Source: Ancylostoma caninum (taxonomy: Eukaryota > Nematoda > Chromadorea > Rhabditida > Ancylostomatidae). Taken from it: a stretch of 64,000 nt of DNA. This document shows positions 22,462 through 34,523 of the stretch, piece by piece. The number at the start of each line of letters is the position of its first letter. Positions within the stretch are counted from its first letter, which is position 1. Under the pieces are notes generated by a model. It searched no databases. It had not been told where the DNA came from and saw only the letters and a program-made list of their open reading frames with translations. The stretch is taken from the NCBI GenBank assembly GCA_037903475.1, contig JBAJFG010000019.1, positions 930,001-994,000 of the forward strand, given 5' to 3'. The position numbers and the translations under genes were made by a program.

Positions 22462-22810
22462 AGGTTGCCCGCAGAGTTCCGGAACGCGCTTGAGCGCGTC
22501 TCGGCGTTTGAGGCAAGCTGATGGATATCGATCTTGCTTATCGGCGATTGGCACGCGCGCGCTCGTAGCAAAATCGTTGGAGACCGCAGAGTCCAACCCA
22601 GCTTCCGCCGCCGGTTGCTGGCTGCCGAGCGGTGCTGGCCGATGCGCGACGTCCACGTTCTGTGGGTAAAAACGATCACAACTTCCCGGCAGATCAAGAC
22701 GCGCGCGTTGCGAGTGCCCGCGCGCAGTCACCTAGCGGACGCTGCGCGCGACAGCCATCAGCTACGCTGATGAGCGCGTTTGCCGAACGTCTGAACTCTG
22801 CGAGCAACCT
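22462..22810. mobile_element. GC-rich MITE with ~20-bp inverted termini
   Basis: The left end AGGTTGCCCGCAGAGTTC is inverted at the right (GAACTCTGCGAGCAACCT), with one mismatch. The 349-bp interior is much more GC- and CpG-rich than its flanks (GCGCGCGC, GACGCGCGCG), which opens spurious ORFs on both strands. No second copy in the window. Superfamily unknown. Confidence 0.6.
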
Positions 22811-23637
22811 AAAATGGGTTCTTGAAGTTTGCAGGGTTCCCGCTTCTTTACTCTTAGGTGTCAACACATACTTTTCTATTACATGTGACTGGAACAGTGG
22901 AGAGATTTGCCATATATCGAGACGAAACGTTTCCCATCAGCTGCTTTCATATTTTAGAAATGATGATAGAATAAGCCGAAGAGTAATAAAGTTGAGGAAA
23001 TATAAATGTCCGCTTGAGAAAAAAAAACATGAAAATCACTAAAAAGACTGCAAGCAGCTTTTGGTAATTTTTGTTAGCACAGGTCCATCCAAAATATGTT
23101 CTTCACCATCAATATAACTCTATATAAGCGTAATAGTATTATAATATACCAGTCTGGCTGTCCAACTAACGCCGAACTCTTCTGATGCTCGCTTCGCTCG
23201 CATGCTTGACAATGAACAAAAACAAAAATGTAGACGGGTTTTCTAAAACATTCGCGGAATCTCTATTGTCTCACGCAGATATGTACGTCGCTCCCCTCAA
23301 AATCCCTCGAGCCCGTCAGCGGTGGCCTTCTCCTGTATAGGCAGTCCTTTGGTTGGCCCTAGTGACTGTGATTAATCGGGTGTAACCGTTTCTTTGGAAA
23401 TGTTATCTCGAAATAAGTTATGCTTAACAGCATGTTGTGGTAATTCAAATGATATGAGTCCACCGGTGTATATAAACGGAGAGGAGGGAGTGATTCACTG
23501 AGACACAAAGTGGAATGGAAAGAACACAGACAGGGAAAGAAATGTGTGCACCTAGATGATGTAGAAAAGAACGGATGCCAAAACGGATGACAGTGCACCC
23601 TTCATGGAAAAATGGACCTGCCCTCCAATCTTCTACT
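22811..23637. other. anonymous spacer
   Basis: No supportable gene or repeat. Confidence 0.4.
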
Positions 23638-23886
23638 AACGTTGGATCCTTATTACACAGTTGGACCCGTCTGCAGGCGTTTCCCCACTTTTGCACGTCA
23701 ACGCACCTTTATCACACAGTTGGACCCGTCTTCAGGCGTTTCCTCACTTTTCTACGCCGGCGCACCTTTATAACATAGTTGTACTCGTCTCCAGGCGTTT
23801 CTCCAGTTTTGGACGCCGGCGCACCTTTACCATAATGTTGGACCCGGCTCTGGATTTCTCCCGACTTTTGGGCACCGACGGACTCC
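23638..23886. repeat. 59-bp minisatellite, about four units
   Basis: Units carry GTTGGACCCGTCT, CAGGCGTTTC and CGCACCTTTA. The TTGGACCC box starts at about 23661, 23720, 23779 (as TTGTACTC) and 23838, giving a period of 59. The period is not a multiple of three, so a protein repeat is unlikely despite open frames. Confidence 0.9.
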
Positions 23887-25259
23887 TCAGACATTCGGGT
23901 ATTTGGAGCGCCTGTGAGACCGGCCACTTTTGGCCGATGCAGGCTTCCAGCAGGTAGTCGGGGTGGAGCAGGAGTACTTGCTGAAGGTGCGGATGAAGCA
24001 GGAAAACCTGCTGTCAGCGCGGTATTTGCAAGAATTCGTGCACCCTGTTTTTTTTTCTCCATTGCCACGTGGCAACCGAAGTGTATATGTATAAGCCGGC
24101 AGACGGCTGTGAGAGCTTAGTTTAGGCTCCGCTGTTGCGAAGACAAGACGAGACCCACGGGTTTTTGTCTGGCCAACTGAGGCCCGGTTGAAGCTGTGGC
24201 CCAGTGTACCGTTTGGCCAGACAAGATGCGTGTGATGCGGTCACGTGCCGTCGCGGCGCAGACGGGAAAATCCGTCTCGCCGCAGATGTCCGGCTCGTCG
24301 AGCGCTGGCGCAGGGAGCACATAAGTGCCCGGCGAACTCATTTTTGTACTGTTTTTGTAAACCCAGCTCGCAATAGAAGGTGACCTGCATTAATCCTGCT
24401 ATCCCTATAGCAGGATCACGGCAGGTCAAATGCAGGATAAAGGGCAACTAACAGCGGAATAGGCTCGCCACCTTTTTGCGTTTGTCCCGCAGGTGTCATG
24501 CCATGAGAAACTGTGTGGGCCGGCGCTCCAAACGCCCGAATTTCTGAGTTAGGTAATCCAGCTAACGGTGGAGCGGTTGTATCTCCTCTCTAGGCCACGC
24601 CCCTTAAATTTCGTTTTGCACACCCGTGACATGCAAAGTGAGCCCGTTATTATAAGTCATGGTAATAATACAAAATACATTATAATAATGTAATTAACAA
24701 AAAGTAATAAGTAATTACCAAACACATTTCCATTCAGATTGTGAACGACGTGACTCATACTTCATAACTACGAACTATTTATTCATCTTTGGCAAAACGA
24801 ACCGCTATGCAAATTTTAGACCATAACTAAGGAAGTTTGCGTCCTTTTGGCTTTGTAACTCAAATATAATAGACACAAATCACTAGCTGCAATGACATAG
24901 AAACTAACTATGAACAGACCCGAAGAGGAGCAGTATGAATTGCTGAGAGGAATTGTACATGAGGGTGAAATGCAGATTGAGCACGAACGCCTATGATTTA
25001 CTAATGAATTGAACAAGTGGTTGAGACCTGAGCTTTGGTGCATTTGAAACGCTTAGGACACGGTCATACAAGACTAACTTGAAGGCTTGGAAACCCGAAA
25101 TGTTTTGCAACACAGTGGATGGAAGATACAACAGCAATCGTACTGTTAAAAGCTAAAACCCCGTCTTGTTTCCTGGCAAAGGGCTCTACTCTAACCGAGT
25201 CCTGGTCAAGTCTTGACACACGCTGTGCTTGATGCAGTTGGATGTCCCCGCAGAATGGA
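23887..25259. other. spacer downstream of the BPI-family gene
   Basis: Contains a double-stem hairpin (24381-24427). On the minus strand an AATAAA lies at about 24778-24783, ~480 bp past the BPI-family stop codon, a possible polyadenylation signal. No other gene seen. Confidence 0.45.
24381..24427. repeat. two-tier hairpin
   Basis: Outer stem GACCTGC/GCAGGTC and inner stem ATCCTGCTAT/ATAGCAGGAT are separated by a symmetric 4x4 internal loop, with a CCCT terminal loop. Perfect pairing in both stems. Confidence 0.75.
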
Positions 25260-28200
25260 TTAGGTGGAGTGGTTGTAGAAGGTGCTGTACAGGTCGACAT
25301 TGGCCTGGAGAAGAACTACACCGGGTAGTACGGAGACGTGCATTGCGGAGAGGTGCAAAGGAGAGCTGGAAGAAGTCAAGAATATATTTCACAGATAATA
25401 TTCCCTAGTTAAGGATGCAACATTCCCATGAAAAGCCGCTCACCTTGAAGGGGAAGGTGATAGCGGAATACCAGCACCCAGTACTGCGTTCGCCATGTTT
25501 TCTAACGCCGTCTTCGTGGTCTTTCTCAAACCGTCTAAGTCATCGGCTGTCAATCGGAAGAACTCTATGCCATCATTGAAGGTCAGCCTCGTTATGGAAA
25601 CTCTTCCTAAATATTGACCGTCAGATAATGTATATGCCGACTCAGCTTATGTTACGAAAAGCGCGGTTTTATCTGTTCTGAATGCTTGCCTTTCAGGTAC
25701 GTCCCCAAAGTTTCCAATCCCATTTGAACTTCTGCTGAGAACGGAATTACACCGACTTTCTGACGGGTGCCCTCCAAGAAGAACAAACAACGTCCATCCA
25801 TTGATAGCTTGATAGAATCTGTAAAAGAACGGAGAGATTTTCCAGTTTGGAAGCAAAAAATTGCGGCCAATCAATCGTGCATTGATTAAAAGAATTCCTT
25901 CAAAGCGGATAGATCATGCTACAAATCCTTGTGATATTCAAAATTTACTTCTTCGATACTCCCATCTAAGAATAGAATTCAGAGTTACTGAGCGCCCAGC
26001 GTCAATTACCTACATTTTGAAGCATCATATTTCACTATGGTGAAGCAGTGATAACTAGGAGCACGAGTGTTCGGTGATGTTCTGCAAACCCAACCAACTT
26101 TAAATGACAAAACAGTTCCCCATGTGCTGGGTGCAGAAAGAGTATAATCCGCTCCGCTGGCGCAATGGCATTCGTAACGCTGCAGAACGTTCAATGTTTG
26201 GTAATCCACGCATTCCAGCCATAGTGCAAGAGACTCAGGCTTAGCGTTGACCAGTAATCGTTCGTTTTAGTCGTTAATCATGGCTAGTTCACGTTGCAAA
26301 CGATCTCTGGGAAGAAAACAGTAATAGAATGGGCTGTTTTGCAGCAGAATTGGCCAAAACATGGAATGAGCACCATAATCATAAGATTTTTCCGATTGTC
26401 CACTGGAATACCTCTTTTATTGTAATTCTTTGGGCAAATTCCACTGAAGAACTCAGTCATCAGGTTTAAGAAAGAAAACCGTGTTTGTACCTTGTTGGAA
26501 AGTCATAACTGGAGCACTGGTAGTCCGGATTATGAGTTCCAAACTCTTCCCAGGATACTCGTTGCCAACCTGAAGGAGGAAGCTGTGACAATCTGATTTA
26601 ATGCAGAAAAGGAGGCAGGAATTGCATTTCAGGATTCCGCTTCTCCTTTTGGAGCGGTATGCAGCGTGGAGGACTACATACAATACTATTAGGTTGGTCC
26701 GAAAGTCTTGCACCTAACTTCATACATTTTTCAAAGAATGTTAAGTTCATTGCGAATAGATATCAATCAGTAAAACAATTACCTTCATGATCCACGATGT
26801 ATTGTCAATGCTTCACTAAAGCATCAGCTCCAGAAGTCAAGAACTGGGGCAAATGCAAGTCGAAGAAGCTTGAAATCTCACTTTTCGGTTTGGTCCGATC
26901 ATCGAACTTCTTTTCTCGTAAGTGCAACTTTAGGGCTCCCAATAAGTGCTATTTAGACGGGGCTAAGTCAGCAGAATAAGCAGGGTGTGGTAGAACTTCT
27001 CAACCTAGTTCGACAATTCTTTGACGGATAAGTTTAGTCACTTGAGGTTGGTCGCTGTCATGAAATGGAGCAACATGGTCAATTTTTCTCCGCTCCAGGA
27101 CAGTTTGTTCTGCCAATTTATGTAGTTTATGTAGTTAAAAAGAGTAGATGTAGACAGTTACGGTGGCGCAGGTGTCAGCAGTTTCCTACACAGCATTCCC
27201 TCGGAATTCGACCAACAACACAAAAAACCTTCTTTTGTGCACTTCTCCTTTCGGCTGTTCTGGAAATGGTTCGCCACGCGGAAGTCAAATTTTCTCTCTT
27301 GTATGGTTAACATACAGCACCCAACTCTCATCTCCATTAATCGTTCCTCTAGTGTGGACGCAGCAGCAAAGACTGGCAAACACTAAGTCTTGCAAGGTAC
27401 TCAGTTTGTGGGGGACCCTACGCGTCATCGGTTTTCTGTAGTTCAGCACTTCGAGATGTCTGGCGATTATTGTACGGCCGCAGCTACGTATACCCTACAG
27501 TTCACATGTAGTGGCATTTAGATTCGAAGTCTATGGAATTCTAGATCTTAAGAAATATCTTGGTGCAAAACTTTGACCAACCTAATACGTATGAACTATG
27601 AAAAACCAACGCTGAGTGAGGGTGCGCCACCGTCGCCCTCCCATAACTTTTTTAAACCCAATATTTCTCGGGGAAAATTACATGGCTGGGTCGGAAATTT
27701 CGACATTCAGCAGGGTCCTTCGATGATGTTTTACTTTATATAGAAATGGACTGCTTAGTGCCCAAAAACCCTCTGGCAGACGCTAATTATCGCCTTCGGA
27801 CACAATTAAAGACAATGTACAGAACAGCAGTCTATTCAGGTCATTCATTTAACGATCACAGCCGTAAACTACATTTGACTCCCGTTTTAGGCTCTATTTG
27901 GATGACGCAGAGAAAATTCCAAGAAAGCTTAAGAACTATGATGTCATTCAGTTTGAGCTTTTGCTAAGTGTATGGAAACTGATAAAATTGAGATTCGTCA
28001 TAAGAATACCACTAAGGAGTTTATGAACTCGGTTAGGTGAGAGGTGTGCTCATCTGCTATCTTTATTTTATGAAGGAAAGAAGTTCAAAGCCAGGGATTT
28101 CGTTCACTCTGCCATGGATATTACGGCATAATGAATACTCTGACTTGGAAGAATACTGGAACTTTGGCCAGCTCACATTCCTCGCAATGAGTGCGTGAAA

Positions 28201-31200
28201 TTGGTGTCTTTCAGTAGTTTTGTCCAGATCCCGAGTTCTGACAACATTTTTCCAAAAATTCCGTAACTTACCATGTTAATTTCACTTATTCTACCATCTA
28301 ACGTTCATTTCAAGACGAATCGTAACTTTTTTGTGTGTTCTGCCATTTTCCGCAAATTTCTGAGGCCCGGCTATTTATCGCATCTCGGCCGACACATACC
28401 AGGCCTGCCTAAGGTAATGAATTAGACGACATGATGTACCGCATCAATATTGTTTGTATAATTTAGTTTTTTGGAGACGTACGATATTTGTGCACTAACT
28501 CCAGGTAAGGATTCGTGTGTTGGTTGTTTAGATGGTTTCGTTTCATTAGCATAAATGAATGCAGAGGAAAGATGAACAAAATAAAGAAAACAAGAGAAAG
28601 TTTGAAATCCTCATCAATCAAACAGTAGCACATCGTTCACAACAACTTTAAGAAGTATTCGAACAAGCTGCCAGTGCACTTCGCGGTCATATGATGTTGG
28701 CAAAACAGAACATGCGGAGTGATTGACAATGTGTAGCTACAACAATTTTGCTATGCGCATTTGACCCTAGTTCAATAGTGCTACCCTCAAGGAACGCCTG
28801 AGGTCGCAACGTCTCCTAAGGCCATGGTACAGAACAAGCCGCGAGGTAAACTATCAACAGTTGGACTCAATTAACTGTAGTTTGCTGCCCTTTCCTTCGG
28901 TTCATCTGAAAGGATGTTATCATTGCAATACTGAAATCTGCTATTCAGGCTTTTTCGGGAGAGAATTTTCCATTGTTTGATTTTGATTTCCCCACAGTTC
29001 TTCTTCCTGTTATTTGTTGTGTCCTTTTGATCTTCTGTATATATAAAGTAGAATGCTTGTGCGTGTGTGTATGTATGTATGTTCCTTATAGAAATCGCGG
29101 AGGGTCAACCGATCGGGACCAAACTTTGCACACATACCCATCAAAGGCCGGCGGAGGCTACTTTCCCCTAGAAAATATCGATTGACTTATCGATTATATC
29201 GATTTTATTGATTTTTCGCTATTTTCCCCGGGAGTCGATGAGGATATGCCTACTGGGGTTTCTTAATGCGCTGAATACGAATATGGCAACGAATCTGCAC
29301 GAATTATCGATTTATTGATTTTTTGCCATTCTTGCCCATGGGGCGGTAGACAGATGTCTACTAGTGTTCGTTAATACGCTAAACACGAATATTATGCCCG
29401 TTTTGCACAAAATTTCGGTTTATCGGTTTTGTTGATTCTTCGCTGTTTCCGCACATGGATCGGTGGAGACGTGTCTACTGGGATTTTTCAATACGCTGAA
29501 CACAAATACGATAATTGTTTTGCACGAATATATCGATTCACTAATGTCTTCTGTTCTTTTCCTGCTTCTAAAAAGGGGCAAAATGTGCTTACTGGATCAA
29601 TCGAACACGCTAAACATCTATGTACGAATATGGCAACTGTTTTCCACGAATTTGGCATCGAAACAACTTTACTGACGCTAACGGGATTACTCAACTGGAA
29701 GGGTTACTTGAGCATCGCTAATGTGCTCACCACCAAAACTATGAAAATTATGCGTATTTGCAATGATTTTATCGGCAATGGCAATTGTCCTCATTAATGT
29801 GAGAAGGCCGGGGTTGTAAAACACCCGAGCGAAGCCGGGTATGCCGTGTAGTTGCTCATAAAATTGCAACTCAGTCGTGAGTTTTTTAAGGGCTCAAAAT
29901 TTCCTCTCGTTTTTTTTTTGAGCGGGAAAACGTTTTTTATTTTTTTTTCAAAAAAAATAAAGAAATAGAAAATCAGTTCTGCGCAAGTATCGCACATTTC
30001 CAAGAACTACGTTTACATATATTATAACATATCATACAAACAACATTGATGCGGGACATCATGTTGCCTAATTCATTACCTTGGGCAGGCCTAGTATGTG
30101 TCGGCCGAGGTGCGATAAATGGCCGGGCCTCAGCCTTCTGGAAAATGGCAGAACTCACAAAAAAGTTACGATTAATATTGAATGAACGTAAGAGGGCAGA
30201 ATAGGTTAAATTTACATAGTAAGTTACGAAATTTTTGGGAAATAGAGCCAGAACCCGGAATCTGGACGAAACTACTGAAAGATACCAACTTCACGCACTC
30301 ATGGCTAGAATTGTGAGCTAGCCAAGTTCCAGTATTCTTCCAGCTCAGAGTATTCATTATGCCATAAAACTTGGTGAAACCAATCCCTCTGAAATTATTT
30401 TGTTCTCATGGTGAGCATCTGCACAGTTGCGGAATTCGTTGATATGCATAGCAGAATGACGGAAATCCCCAACTTTGAAGTTCTTCCCTTCATAAAATAA
30501 AGATGGCAGATAAGCACAACTTTCGCTAAACCGAGTTCATAAACTCCTTAGTGGTATTTTTATAACAAATCTCAACTTTATCACTTTCCATAGTCTTCGC
30601 AAAAGTTCAAAGTGAGTGACATCATCGTTTTTGAGCTCCTTTGCAATTTTGTCTGCGCCACCCAAGCACAGCTTAAAACGTGAGTCAAAATGATTGATAA
30701 ATGAAACGCCTGAATAGGCTTCTGTTCTGTACATTGTCTTTAATTGTGCCCTAAGGCGATAATTAGCGTCTGCCAGGGAGTTCTTGGGCACTGTGCAGTC
30801 CATATCTATATAAAGTAGAACATCAACCGAGGACCCTGATGAAAGTCGAAATTTCCGATCAAACCATGTAATTTTTCCCGAGAAATATTGGGTTTAAAAA
30901 AGTTATGGGAGGGCGACGGTGAGCGACGGTGGGGCGCACCCTCACTCAGCGTTGGTTTTTCATAGTTCATGCGTAGTGTAGTAGAGGCATTTTATGTATT
31001 TTGATGAAAAGGAACAGCTGACCGCATGCATGAATTCACTTTGATCTCGGTTCAGCGGAACAACAGATTTACAGGGTGCGGCATAAATACTGTGTCAAAG
31101 ATGTCTGTTAATAACTTCTATCACAGAATATAAAACTTTAAGTGCTCTTCAATCTGTTTACCCTAAACTCTTACAAATCGAACGCATTGGGAATCGTCTA

Positions 31201-34200
31201 ACGTGATATCCTTCTGCCTTCGTAACGGAGGGTAGACTTAGGGCATCACAACCGTTGGGGCCCGCAGACAACTTCGGAGGATTTCTTCCTTCTTTTTTTC
31301 CTGCGAGCGATCCCAGATTCGTGGCAGCAATGGGTTACTGAGCGCATATCCACACCTCTACGATCACTAGCTGACACATCCATACGATCGATATCAAGAA
31401 TGTTTGTACACCATTCCTCTACCTGGTTGAGTTTGCACACCATTCCTCTGCTTGGATGAGTTTATCACCAACGGTCACTTTTTCTTCTGCGCCTCGTTCC
31501 TTGAAGCACTGCTGTCCTCATTTTTTATGGATAAACTAAGAGCTACACCTGCTTTACAAAACTCTCCTTTTTCCATCAAGGAGCTGTTTTTCCGCTTTAA
31601 TTCAGCGTAGACCTAAGGCATGCGGTCACTTTCAGAAACATCAGTTTCATTGATAAAGGTCAAATGCGATCTGCAAAAGAGGTCTCTCCTAGTACATCTG
31701 ATGTCCTGGAGAACTGCCCTTATACTGTGCGATTTTCGCCAATGAAGCTCTGTTCCACATTGAACAGTAGTAGGTCATTGTCCTAGGGTGCCTATCTTTT
31801 GCGGTCCTCCAAGTAGCGTAACTAAATTCTGCCTTCTCTCGTGCTGATGCGCTTGATTGTGAACATGCTCTTCCTGGTGCTTGTAGTGGTTTGCCTGTAC
31901 TTCCCCATTGGCCTCTGAATTCATCGCCCTCTGCGAAGGTCACGACTTTGTGAGCACCCAGCTCTTCCACATCGGCAGTTTTGAAATGGGTTCGTCTCTT
32001 GTAGATTTTCTCAAATAGTAGAACTGCGACATCTGTGTGACATGTGTGTGGGAACAGCCCTTCAACAGCAGAGCATCAGAGTGCAAATTGGATGGTGCAG
32101 TTATATTGCTTCGTAAGAGAGGCAACCATGAAACAGATTTTACGGATTTGCTTCATAGGACGATCTTAATTCTTTTCATATTCGGAGTGTTATGCCCTGG
32201 AGCGTTCATGTGAGGTTATGAAACGTGGAGATAATACAGAGGAAAGTGTTATAATTTTGAAGATAAAATTTAGGATGAAGAGCTTCTTTACACTGAGGAT
32301 GGAGCTAGCGATAAATTTCGACACAGTATTTAAGCTGCGCCCTGTGTTGTCGAGAGAAATGATTTGCTTACCTCTTCCACCTGATCAGACAGGCATACTT
32401 CGTCAGCGCTGCAGGTCGTTTTTAGAAGAGAACCAACACCAGGTGAGCGGGAGTCGACGTGGAAGAGAAGTGAATTCGTTCTGGAAGTGTTCGCACTCAA
32501 GTCACTCACTGATTTCGCGCTTTTCCAATCGGTGCAGTCTATGAACAGTTGATGAAATGGTCAAGTTCTCACTCCCTTACTCCTGACCGTATACCTTTCC
32601 ACATTATAAAGAACATAGCTGTATCTATCTCCGATCCATTGGCTTATATATTTAAGCAATCACTGATGTACTCAGAATCGTCGTTGGAAACATTTGTATG
32701 TCACGCCCGTTTTCAAGGAAGAGCCTTCTTCGGACCCGATGAATTGCAAACCAGTTAGTATCACTTCGGTGTCTTGCAGGATTTTTGAAAAGAGTATTAG
32801 AAAGCATATTCAACATCATCTGCATATTAACGGAATTATTCCCCGTAATCAACGTGGCTTTGTGGAGGATAGGTCAGCAGAAACAAGTCTTTTGGAATGC
32901 CTAAATGACTGGACTAACATACTGGATAATCGCGGGAGTCGCGATGTAATCTATTTTGATTTTGCTAAGGCTTTCGATAGGGTTAGTATTCCTAAACTTA
33001 TTATGAGAATTGAAAAGCTTGGATTTCATCAAAACATTAGAAACTGGATCTTGCAGTATCTCAACGGTAGAACTTTTCAATTAAAGTAAGGTAATCATTC
33101 TCTTCGGCAAAAGAAGTGTCCGGTATGTCACAAGGAGGAGTACTATCGCCCCTGCTGTTCGATTTACATACAGCGGACATATACTGGAAAAGAATGGAAT
33201 TGAGTCTAACCAGTTTGCAGATGACTTGAAAACATATCATGAAGTCTCATGTAGAGATGTACCTGCCCTTCAGCTGGCAATAAACGAATTAGTTTAGTGG
33301 TCAAGAAATTGGATGATTCCCTTGTCTCTCTTCTTGAAACTTCTTACAATATTTCTTCGGTTCCCATTAAGAGAGTAGAGTCAGTTAGAGGTATGGGTTT
33401 TCATTATAATGAATCTCTTGATTTTTCGGCCCATTATGAGAAAATCTGCCAGAAAGCAGTGACTCGTAGTTTTCAAATTTTCAGAGCCCTGTCAACTAAG
33501 AATACGAACCTGTTATTACTAGCGTATAAAATGTATGTAAGACCCATACTGGAATGGGGTTCCACGGTCATCAACCCCTACCGTAAACAAGATGTTCTCA
33601 TGTTTGAAGAGTTTAGAATAATTATGCTAGAAAATTGTTCATTAGAACGAGCGAAACTTGAAAGAGTTTAGAATAATTATGCTAGAAAATTGTCCATTAG
33701 AACGAACGAAACTTCTTATTTCAGCTTCCCAACTCGAGTATCAGAAATGCTCGTCTAGGCCTAGCAACCCTGAAATCCGAACGCACAATTGTTCATATTT
33801 GTATGGCACATAAACTGCTTGACACTGCAACTAATATTAATGCTCTTGATTTTATCAGCATTACACCCTCAATAACTAGGGATGGCCCTTTTAAAATTGC
33901 GTTTGCAAAACCTAAACGTGTAATAAGGGCAACTATGTAGCTTTACTGTCAGTGCGGGGACTGCATACATCAAAATAAGCAGGGGAATCCCCACCAGATG
34001 TTCCAGCGCTTCGTTCAAACGAGCTGTTAGGTCCAAGATATGTACAGCATAGATCAGCGTGACTACTATACAATTTCTTAGTAATGGTAACTGCTCAATC
34101 AGAACTCTATTCTATCTAAATTTGTATCCATAGCGTTGTAAATTGTAAACAATCGATTGATCAATCAATCAATCAAATAAAAAGATAGATTCTTCTCAGC

Positions 34201-34523
34201 GAAATCTCCATATCATTGGTCCTTTGTTTCAAAAGCGAAAACATATAACGTAGAATAGCTTCGAATTGCTTTTCACTATCTATGGATTCGATGTAGCAAG
34301 CGCTTCTGTAGATGCTTTCTATCTATCGTGTTGGCATCTGTATACCCCTCAGTTTCTGGATTCCCTCACTGCCTATCACCACCAAGATAAACAAAAAGAA
34401 ACCTGTGAGCGAAATACAGCATGCTGTTCGCAGTGAATTCGGAGATGACGATTTCGGCCATTCGACGTTGCAAGTTGCGAGGAAGTCGGAACGGGAAAGG
34501 AACTCGGTAGGGAGATACATCCG
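25260..34523 (-). CDS. BPI-family gene: C-terminal barrel exons
   Basis: Exon 34523-34403 carries DVSPYRVPFPF and the BPI2-domain signature MAEIVISEFTANSMLYFAH. After an unassigned gap come NEYPGKSLELIIRTTSAPV (26569-26491), SIKLSMDGRCLFFLEGT (25818-25701), RVSITRLTFNDGIEFF with LENMANAVLGAGIPLS (25606-25444), and PLHLSAMHVSVLPGVVLLQA to the stop (25365-25260). The junction between 25701 and 25606 is uncertain: the best donor and the most canonical acceptor disagree by one base of phase, and an alternative AG four bases in restores it. Confidence 0.8.

Larger units (their letters stand above)
27588..30973. mobile_element. 3.4-kb foldback element with ~900-bp inverted arms, TA flanks
   Basis: The left end reads CGTATGAACTATGAAAAACC. 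The right end is its inverse (GGTTTTTCATAGTTCATGCG). Arms 27588 to about 28495 and about 29976 to 30973 align over most of their length, with small indels. TA lies outside both ends. Each arm encodes a related fragment beginning MDC(L/T)VPKN(P/S)LADANYRLR, interrupted differently. The centre holds a Helitron (29034-29851). It lies in an intron of the BPI-family gene. Confidence 0.8.

Noticed and set aside
22252..22731. 159-codon minus-strand ORF
   Set aside because: Overlaps the GC-rich MITE at 22462-22810 for most of its length; no domain.
23661..23957. 98-codon ORF over a repeat
   Set aside because: The 59-bp minisatellite period is not a multiple of three, so the frame changes from unit to unit.
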